NCBI GenBank assembly: GCA_002309575.1 | Contig: DBXP01000030.1 | Location: forward strand, 1-36,553 | DNA length: 36,553 nucleotides | Direction: 5' to 3' | Source of the DNA: a bacterium UBP6_UBA1209 | Lineage (GTDB): Bacteria > UBP6 > UBA1177 | Shown here: positions 31,047 through 36,553 of the stretch, piece by piece | Layout: the number at the start of each line of letters is the position of its first letter | Numbering within the stretch: position 1 is the first letter of the stretch | Notes under the pieces: generated by a model | Told to the model about the DNA's origin: nothing | The model's input: the letters and a program-made list of their open reading frames with translations, nothing else | The model's database searches: none | Made by a program: the position numbers and the translations under genes

Positions 31047-32219
31047 ATGAAATACGATTTTGACACAGTGATAAACCGCCGCGGAACAGACAGTGTAAAG
31101 TGGAATGTCGGGAAAAACGAACTTCCGATGTGGGTCGCAGACATGGATTTCAGAGTGGCGCCGGAAATCGGAGAAGCGATAAAAAAGCGGATGGAACACG
31201 GAGTTTTCGGCTATTCCGTAATTCCTGACGAGTGGTATGGAGCCTACATGAACTGGTGGAGAGAGCGTCACGGTTTTTTAATGAAAAAAGATGGGCTTCT
31301 CTTCTGCACAGGCGTTGTGCCGGCGATCTCCTCGATCGTGCGGAAACTCACGACGCCTAATGAAAATGTCGTTATCCAGACTCCGGTCTACAACGTTTTT
31401 TTCAACAGCGTTTTGAACAACGGATGCCGCGTTCTTGAAAACCAGCTTGTTTATGACAGCACAAACTGTACATACAGCATGGATCTTGAAGATCTTGAAA
31501 AGAAACTTGCAGATCCGCAGACGACTCTGATGATCCTCTGCAATCCGCACAATCCGGTCGGAAAGATCTGGGAGAGAAAAACTCTCGAAAAAATAGGCAG
31601 CCTCGCAAAAAAGCACAATGTCACGGTGATTTCCGACGAGATCCACTGCGACATAACCGAGCCAGGGAAAAGCTATGTTCCCTTTGCATCGGTTTCAGAT
31701 ATCTGCCGCGAAATTTCGGTCAGCTGCATCGCTCCGACAAAGGCTTTCAACATTGCCGGAATGAAGAGTGCCGCAGTCTATGCCGAAAATCCCGTTCTCC
31801 GCCACAAAGCTTGGCGGGCTCTCAATACAGACGAAATCGCTGAACCGAATTCTTTTGCCTGCATTGCAGCAGTTGCTGCTTTTTCTGAAGGAGGCGAATG
31901 GCTTGATGCGATGCGGGAATATGTCTCGGAAAACAGAAAACGGGTTTGCGAGTTCATGAAAAACGAAATCCCTGAAATTTCTGTTGTCAAAAGTGACGCG
32001 ACCTATCTTTTGTGGCTCGATATCTCGAAAACCGGCATGGAAAGCACCCGGTTTGCAGCGGAAATCAGAGAAAGGACAGGGCTTTTCCTCACAGCCGGAT
32101 CTGTTTACGGCGAGGCCGGAAAGAACTTTCTCAGAATGAACATCGCGTGTCCGAAAGCCACTTTGGAAGACGGCCTCACCCGCTTGAAAAAAGGAATGAC
32201 CCGAGGAGATCGTGACTAA
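31047..32219 (+). CDS. patB: PatB/MalY-type PLP-dependent C-S lyase
   Basis: The product has 390 residues of fold-type I aminotransferase class. The start KYDFDTVINRRGTDSVKW and LPMWVADMDF are characteristic of the PatB/MalY (cystathionine beta-lyase) group. Further motifs are FGYSVIP, LCNPHNPVGK, ISDEIHCD, and the PLP lysine Lys232 in APTKAFNIAGM. The likely reaction is cleavage of cystathionine or cysteine conjugates to a thiol, ammonia and pyruvate; some relatives also modulate regulators. It overlaps the radical SAM gene by 8 nt, so a sulfur-linked function with that gene is possible. Confidence 0.88.
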   Translation: MKYDFDTVINRRGTDSVKWNVGKNELPMWVADMDFRVAPEIGEAIKKRMEHGVFGYSVIPDEWYGAYMNWWRERHGFLMKKDGLLFCTGVVPAISSIVRKLTTPNENVVIQTPVYNVFFNSVLNNGCRVLENQLVYDSTNCTYSMDLEDLEKKLADPQTTLMILCNPHNPVGKIWERKTLEKIGSLAKKHNVTVISDEIHCDITEPGKSYVPFASVSDICREISVSCIAPTKAFNIAGMKSAAVYAENPVLRHKAWRALNTDEIAEPNSFACIAAVAAFSEGGEWLDAMREYVSENRKRVCEFMKNEIPEISVVKSDATYLLWLDISKTGMESTRFAAEIRERTGLFLTAGSVYGEAGKNFLRMNIACPKATLEDGLTRLKKGMTRGDRD

Positions 32220-33489
32220 AAAGCTTCTTTTCATAAATCCGTTTGTCGAAGATTTCACGGCTTACAACCTCTGGGCGGTGCCGCTCGGGCTCTTCCGGAT
32301 CATGGAGTTTTTCGAGTCGCAGGGCGAAGAGGTGATTTACCTTGATCTTCTGGACGGTCCTCGGGTCGCGGAGGAGGGGATGATTCCGCCGGTCTGCCGC
32401 AGCTGGGGGCGTCATTCTTACTGGAAGAGGGAGATCGAAAAGCCGCGTGAGCTTAGCTTTGTGCCGCGCAGCTACTTCCGTTTCGGAGCATCCGACGAGA
32501 AGGCGCGTGAACTGCTGGCGGCTGTCGGGAGACCGGACAAGGTCTATATCACGACCGGCATGACATATTGGTACCGTTGTGCGCAGAGGGTGATCGGGTT
32601 TGTGCGCGAGCTCTTCGGTGATGTCGAAATCGATGTCGGCGGCATCTCGGCAACGTTGATACCGGCTCTTTTTGAGCGTGAAGGCGTGACGGTGCATTCC
32701 GGCAGGGCTCAGATCCCTACAGAAATTACCGGCACCGGTTGCAGGAGCCTGCCTGGCCTCATGTTTTTCCCTGCCAATCTGGTAGAGGGGTGTCCGAACC
32801 GCTGTCCCTACTGTTCCAGCGCGATCTTTTACCCGAAGGTCTCTCGGCGGAGTACCGGGACCCAGGCTGACAACCTTGAAAAGTGGCACGCAGAGACCGG
32901 ACGCGCCGATGTCGCCTTTTACGACGACGCGCTTCTGCTCAGGAACGGTCGTTATCTGCGGGAGTTCCTGGATAGACTTGGACCCGGAAAGTACCGCTTC
33001 CACACACCGAACGGCCTGCACCTCCACGAGGTCGATGACAGACTGTGCGAATATTTCACCTGCTATGACTTCCCTCAGCTGCGCTTCGGTTTCGAGACGG
33101 CATTCGCCCGCTACGATGACAAAACCTCGCTTGAACAGCTGATCCAGACAGCCGGCAGGCTTACGGCGCACGGCTATCCGCGTGACAGGATCGGAGTCTA
33201 CCTTCTCTGCGGGCTGCCCCATCAGAGCGTGGCCGAGGTCGAAAAGAGCATCGATGTCGTTGCAGAGCTGGGGCTGAGACCCTATCTGAGCGAATTTTCC
33301 CCCGTGCCCGGCACCTCACTCTATTTTGATCACATCACTGAGAGTAAGCTTGACTTTGTCAATGAACCGCTTTACCAGAACAACACGCTTTCGTCGTTCC
33401 GTAGCCCGGTTTTTACGCCGGATGTTATGAAAAGACTGCGTGACAGACTGAACAAAATCTATGAAACGGAGGGCAGCTACTCGTCATGA
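32212..33489 (+). CDS. Radical SAM protein of unknown substrate
   Basis: GTG 32212 gives 425 residues, with CGAGGAG upstream. The N-terminal 190 residues form an alpha/beta region of the type seen before many radical SAM domains (FINPFVEDFTAYNLWAVPLGL). No B12-ligand DxHxxG is present, so a cobalamin-binding role is doubtful. The cluster motif CPNRCPYC (Cys194, 198, 201) is intact, followed by VAFYDDALLL and RFHTPNGLHLHEVDD, which recall the HemN/MiaB-like radical SAM fold. The C-terminus has LCGLPHQS and SPVPGTSLYF. Placement between a C-S lyase and a membrane-anchored protein suggests a sulfur or cofactor-related modification, but nothing fixes the substrate. Confidence 0.8.
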   Translation: MTKKLLFINPFVEDFTAYNLWAVPLGLFRIMEFFESQGEEVIYLDLLDGPRVAEEGMIPPVCRSWGRHSYWKREIEKPRELSFVPRSYFRFGASDEKARELLAAVGRPDKVYITTGMTYWYRCAQRVIGFVRELFGDVEIDVGGISATLIPALFEREGVTVHSGRAQIPTEITGTGCRSLPGLMFFPANLVEGCPNRCPYCSSAIFYPKVSRRSTGTQADNLEKWHAETGRADVAFYDDALLLRNGRYLREFLDRLGPGKYRFHTPNGLHLHEVDDRLCEYFTCYDFPQLRFGFETAFARYDDKTSLEQLIQTAGRLTAHGYPRDRIGVYLLCGLPHQSVAEVEKSIDVVAELGLRPYLSEFSPVPGTSLYFDHITESKLDFVNEPLYQNNTLSSFRSPVFTPDVMKRLRDRLNKIYETEGSYSS

Positions 33490-34202
33490 AGCTCAAGCTG
33501 AGGATCATATTCGGTGCCGCAGCTATCGTTGTCGTCTCTCTTTTTCTATTTCTTCAGAGCTTTTCCGTATATTCTGAGGATCACGCCTGCATTGTTTTTG
33601 CAAACGTTGACCGCAAACCTGATTTCGGCGAAATAAACCTCGCTGATTACAATGATTCTGAACTTTGCAATGTGGGTAACACTCTGATTTTACATAATTT
33701 TCTTGCTAATCAGAAGGGGCGTGCCGATTTTAGGGCAGGAGCTGTTTCAATTTTGGCAGATTCTGAAATTCCTGAAAAAAAGCAGGATGAACCTGTTTTT
33801 GACACTGCCTCTGAAAAGTTGGAGACAGAATCTGACAATCAGGCAGCTGCAGAGAGAAAAATAAAGGGAAATTATGATTTTACCGTTGTCGGGATCATCG
33901 GAGACAGAGCAGTTTTCACGGATGAAGAGCTCGACGATGCGGTTTTGAAGGTTCAAAGCGACTATCCGGGACCCGGGATCATCGTTACCCGAGGGTACAA
34001 AATTCCTGATTCGGCGGTAACGGCTGTCGACAAGTTGAGAGTGGAGTTTTCCGACAAGCCGGAGATCATAATGTCGGTATTTTCGGTAATTCATCTTGAG
34101 GACGATTCGAAAAAGGTAATTTTCAGGTCTATAAGCGATCGTTATGCCTACGAATTTTCGTTGAAACATGCTGAAGAAGCACCTGACACGGACGCTTTTT
34201 GA
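33486..34202 (+). CDS. Small membrane-anchored protein, unknown family
   Basis: The product has 238 residues and overlaps the radical SAM gene as ATGA. One N-terminal transmembrane anchor or uncleaved signal lies at about residues 5-24. A first small domain (to about 95) is followed by a low-complexity charged linker (residues about 95-125). The second alpha/beta-looking domain (about 128-225) has FTVVGIIGDRAVFTDEEL and repeated acidic stretches. No known motif or catalytic residues are recognisable. It may be the partner or membrane anchor of the radical SAM protein encoded before it. Confidence 0.6.
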   Translation: MKLKLRIIFGAAAIVVVSLFLFLQSFSVYSEDHACIVFANVDRKPDFGEINLADYNDSELCNVGNTLILHNFLANQKGRADFRAGAVSILADSEIPEKKQDEPVFDTASEKLETESDNQAAAERKIKGNYDFTVVGIIGDRAVFTDEELDDAVLKVQSDYPGPGIIVTRGYKIPDSAVTAVDKLRVEFSDKPEIIMSVFSVIHLEDDSKKVIFRSISDRYAYEFSLKHAEEAPDTDAF

Positions 34203-34455
34203 GTTATCAACATTTTTGTTATTTCGCCTCTTTTTTTGGTCAAAAATCTTATTGAAATCAAGAACTTTAAAGGGTTGCACAAAAAAATGTGCAATGCGAA
34301 ATGCTAACGATATCAACGGTTTAACCCTTAACACTAGAGTTTTTTTGTTGAAAACTTATATAAGATTCACATAAGATTATAAATGTTGAAAAAATGTTGA
34401 AAAAGTAGACTCTTTTACACTTTTTTAGCTTAATTTTAGCAAAGAGGATTAACAT
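34203..34455. other. AT-rich intergenic region with hairpins
   Basis: No gene is supported here. A perfect 7-bp hairpin TTGCACA/TGTGCAA (34275-34281, 34288-34294) is nested inside a possible outer pairing of AAGGG (34270-34274) with CCCTT (34325-34329). A tandem ATGTTGAAAAA repeat occupies about 34383-34405. The region must contain the promoter of the helicase gene, but the AT-richness makes several weak placements equal and none is chosen. Confidence 0.45.
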
Positions 34456-36465
34456 TTGACTACAAACCTTACCGAACCACAAAAAAGAGCTGTCGAGACC
34501 ACCGAAGGGGCGATTTTGGTATTCGCCGGCGCCGGCTCCGGAAAAACGAGGGTGATCACTCACAGGATCGCGCATCTCATCGAAGATCTGCAGGTCAAGT
34601 CCGAAAATATTCTGGCTGTGACATTCACAAACAAGGCAGCCAGAGAGATGAAATCGAGGGTCGCCTCGCTCCTTTCCCAGCCTGACGAGCTCAAGGGGCT
34701 GACGATCTGCACATTTCACGCACTTGGGCTCAGGATCATTCGAGCCGAGCATGAACTTTTAGGTTATCCTGCTGATTTTACAGTATATTCTACATACGAA
34801 CAGACAGAGTTGATGAAGCAGGTGATGGAGGAGCAGCACATTTCGGCGGAGCGGTTCAATCCGCAGACCCTTGTTGCGGTCATCTCAAAAATGAAGAACA
34901 ACCCCGATCTGCTCAACGACCCGGGTTTTTTGGTCGGGAGTCTTGTGAACGGTGTAGCCAAGAGACTTTTCGATCCATACAACGCGGCTCTGAAGGCTCG
35001 CGGCGCTGCCGATTTCGACGATTTGATAACGGGCTGCGTCCATCTATTTAAGAATAATGATGAGATCCGCAAAAAATACTCCTCGCGCTACCGCTATGTT
35101 ATGGTCGACGAGTATCAGGATACGAACAACGCGCAGTTCGAATTCGTAAAGCTGCTCTCGTCCGTGCACAGGAATATTTTTGTCGTAGGCGATGACGACC
35201 AGAGCATCTACAGCTGGCGCGGCGCAGACATCGATAATATTTTAAGCTTTGAACGCGACTTTGAAAAATCCACGGTCATCAGGCTCGAGGAGAATTTCCG
35301 CTCTACAGGGGAGATCGTCGACTACGCCTCGAAACTGATATCAAACAACAGGAAAAGGGCGCAGAAAAGCTGCTTCGCGAAGGCCAAGGGAGCTCCGGGC
35401 GACGGCATCGAGCGGCACAAGCTGGCTGACGAGACCTCTGAAGCCGAGTTCGTGGCTGAAACCATCGACACCTGGCATAGCGGCGGCTTCAAGCTTTCGG
35501 ATGTCGCCGTGATCGTCCGTGCGAACTACCAGACAAGCTTTTTTGAGCTTGCTTTCAGGAAGCACAGGCTGCCTTACACGATTGTCGGAGGCCAGAAGTT
35601 CTTCGAGAACAAGGAGATCAAGGATATTCTGGCGTATATCCGGGTACTCCTGAACCCTGCAGACGAAATCAACCTTCGCAGGATCATCAACTATCCGGCA
35701 CGCGGCATAGGAAACGCTACAATTGAAAAACTGAGCACTGTGAGCCGCTCTCAGGAACTGAAGCCGGGGCAGATTTTGCGGGATTTCGGCATTTTCAAGC
35801 CGCTTTTCGGCAACGAGTCGAAGGCTCTGGGAGCATTTGCCGAACTGATGCAGCGGTTCGAAGCGGAGATCAACAGGCCTGATCCGGCAGCTTTTGCGGT
35901 CAAGCTTATCGACGGAATAAAGCTCGAGGCCGAGGTCAAAAAAAGTGCCGAAAGCGAGGCAGCGGCAAGAGTCCGTCTCGACAACATCTCTGCCTTTATA
36001 ACTGCGGTCGCAAGCGATCCGAAGGCAGAAAACTGTAAAAGCTCGCGTGAATTTTTTGCCTCTTTTGTGAATGACGCCGCGCTTGCAGGAGATGACGAGG
36101 AGGAGAAGGGGAACGGCGGAGTGACTATCATCACGGCCCACAGCGCGAAGGGACTTGAGTTCGAACGCGTTTTTGTCCCCGGTTTTTATCAGGGGGGCTT
36201 CCCGAACCACCGTGCGATAGAAGAGCACAACATCGAGGAGGAGAGGCGGCTTGCCTATGTCGCATTCACGCGTGCAAAACGCAGACTCGTGATAACCATA
36301 CCCGAAAACGTGACTTTCCGAGGCAACAAAAAGAGCGTGAAACCCTCTGTATTCCTGGATGACGCAGGTTCCGGCAATGTCGAGGTCGTAGATGACGAAG
36401 ACTTCAGGAAGAAGCTGCAGGAGATGATCGACCGGTTGAAGAATTCTCAGCAGGGAAACAGCTAA
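34456..36465 (+). CDS. UvrD/PcrA/Rep-type superfamily 1 DNA helicase
   Basis: TTG 34456 (AGAGGA at 34443-34448) gives 669 residues, within the normal range for Rep/PcrA. SF1A motifs are present in order: LTEPQKRAV (Q motif), GAGSGKT (25-31), VTFTNKAAREM, the DEYQDT Walker B (218-223), VGDDDQSIYSWRGA, LEENFRS, ITAHSAKGLEFERVF, and the late EEERRLAYVAFTRAK. The C-terminal extension is short and lacks an obvious nuclease. It unwinds DNA 3'-5' in replication restart, excision repair or plasmid replication; Rep versus PcrA cannot be separated here, so no gene symbol is given. Confidence 0.93.
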   Translation: MTTNLTEPQKRAVETTEGAILVFAGAGSGKTRVITHRIAHLIEDLQVKSENILAVTFTNKAAREMKSRVASLLSQPDELKGLTICTFHALGLRIIRAEHELLGYPADFTVYSTYEQTELMKQVMEEQHISAERFNPQTLVAVISKMKNNPDLLNDPGFLVGSLVNGVAKRLFDPYNAALKARGAADFDDLITGCVHLFKNNDEIRKKYSSRYRYVMVDEYQDTNNAQFEFVKLLSSVHRNIFVVGDDDQSIYSWRGADIDNILSFERDFEKSTVIRLEENFRSTGEIVDYASKLISNNRKRAQKSCFAKAKGAPGDGIERHKLADETSEAEFVAETIDTWHSGGFKLSDVAVIVRANYQTSFFELAFRKHRLPYTIVGGQKFFENKEIKDILAYIRVLLNPADEINLRRIINYPARGIGNATIEKLSTVSRSQELKPGQILRDFGIFKPLFGNESKALGAFAELMQRFEAEINRPDPAAFAVKLIDGIKLEAEVKKSAESEAAARVRLDNISAFITAVASDPKAENCKSSREFFASFVNDAALAGDDEEEKGNGGVTIITAHSAKGLEFERVFVPGFYQGGFPNHRAIEEHNIEEERRLAYVAFTRAKRRLVITIPENVTFRGNKKSVKPSVFLDDAGSGNVEVVDDEDFRKKLQEMIDRLKNSQQGNS

Positions 36466-36553
36466 ACCCGGCAAAAAAATCATTTCCGGCAAAAAAAATC
36501 ACAAAATTTTTCCAATAAAACCAGTTATTTGCAAAAAAGTTGAGAAAAAGTGA
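36466..36553. other. Distal intergenic region with short repeats
   Basis: After the helicase stop, CCGGCAAAAAAATCA recurs in tandem with one extra A (36470-36501). The last 40 nt are A-rich. No gene, terminator hairpin or RNA is visible before the window ends. Confidence 0.4.

Noticed and set aside
34275..34294. TTGCACA/TGTGCAA hairpin as an intrinsic terminator
   Set aside because: No T-run follows on either side in the right orientation; kept as an unexplained hairpin in the intergenic entry.
1..36553. CRISPR arrays, insertion sequences, integrase, rRNA, ordinary tRNA genes
   Set aside because: No regular spacer-repeat array, transposase, recombinase or rRNA sequence was found, and the only tRNA-like domain is the 98-nt RNA at 305-402.

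Overview
The window comes from a bacterial chromosome. Genes are densely packed, frequently overlap by a few bases, have purine-rich AGGAG-type ribosome binding sites and use ATG, GTG and TTG starts. Several secreted lipoproteins (13005, 19746 and 29443) and a LytM-like periplasmic protein point to a Gram-negative cell envelope. The phylum cannot be fixed from this sequence; nothing here identifies a well-known model organism. Functions were assigned by reading motifs, without database searches.

Left edge (1-3644), accessory: a GTAGAGAC-type palindromic repeat, a 98-nt tRNA/tmRNA-like RNA, three of the four copies of a short dispersed intergenic element, a MYG1-family phosphoesterase, and two membrane proteins of unknown function, the second with a hexapeptide repeat.

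Housekeeping block (3645-18574): a long rightward run of closely packed genes. It holds a GAF-domain protein, a membrane protein, mutL, miaA, mfd, galE, a CBM9-like lipoprotein, a degenerate LytM-like protein and rsgA, and it ends at a terminator that looks bidirectional. Converging on it is a leftward eno-alr pair with a readable sigma70-type promoter. A DUF1566 lipoprotein (18742-19746) follows on the minus strand.

Central accessory operon (19930-27897), the most interesting part. A good sigma70-type promoter precedes a roughly 187-nt leader with a folded three-way-junction-like domain. Two mutually exclusive hairpins follow, one of which buries the ribosome binding site in 13 base pairs. 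The first gene is a 62-residue CxxC/H protein. The next six genes are almost all overlapping: a glycosyltransferase-radical SAM/SPASM fusion, a nucleotidyltransferase-tyrosine phosphatase fusion, a histidine phosphatase, a NodU-type carbamoyltransferase, a WG-like repeat protein and an NAD-dependent sugar epimerase. Together they look like an undescribed biosynthetic or modification pathway that makes a glycosylated, carbamoylated product with removable phosphate or nucleotidyl groups. By eye the block is richer in A+T than the housekeeping genes, which suggests acquisition by transfer.

Right part (27917-36553): a leftward pair (an ArsB/NhaD-type ion permease followed by an arylsulfotransferase-like lipoprotein), then a rightward trio (a PatB/MalY-type C-S lyase, a radical SAM protein and a small membrane-anchored protein), an AT-rich intergenic region with hairpins, and a UvrD/PcrA/Rep-type helicase with a TTG start.
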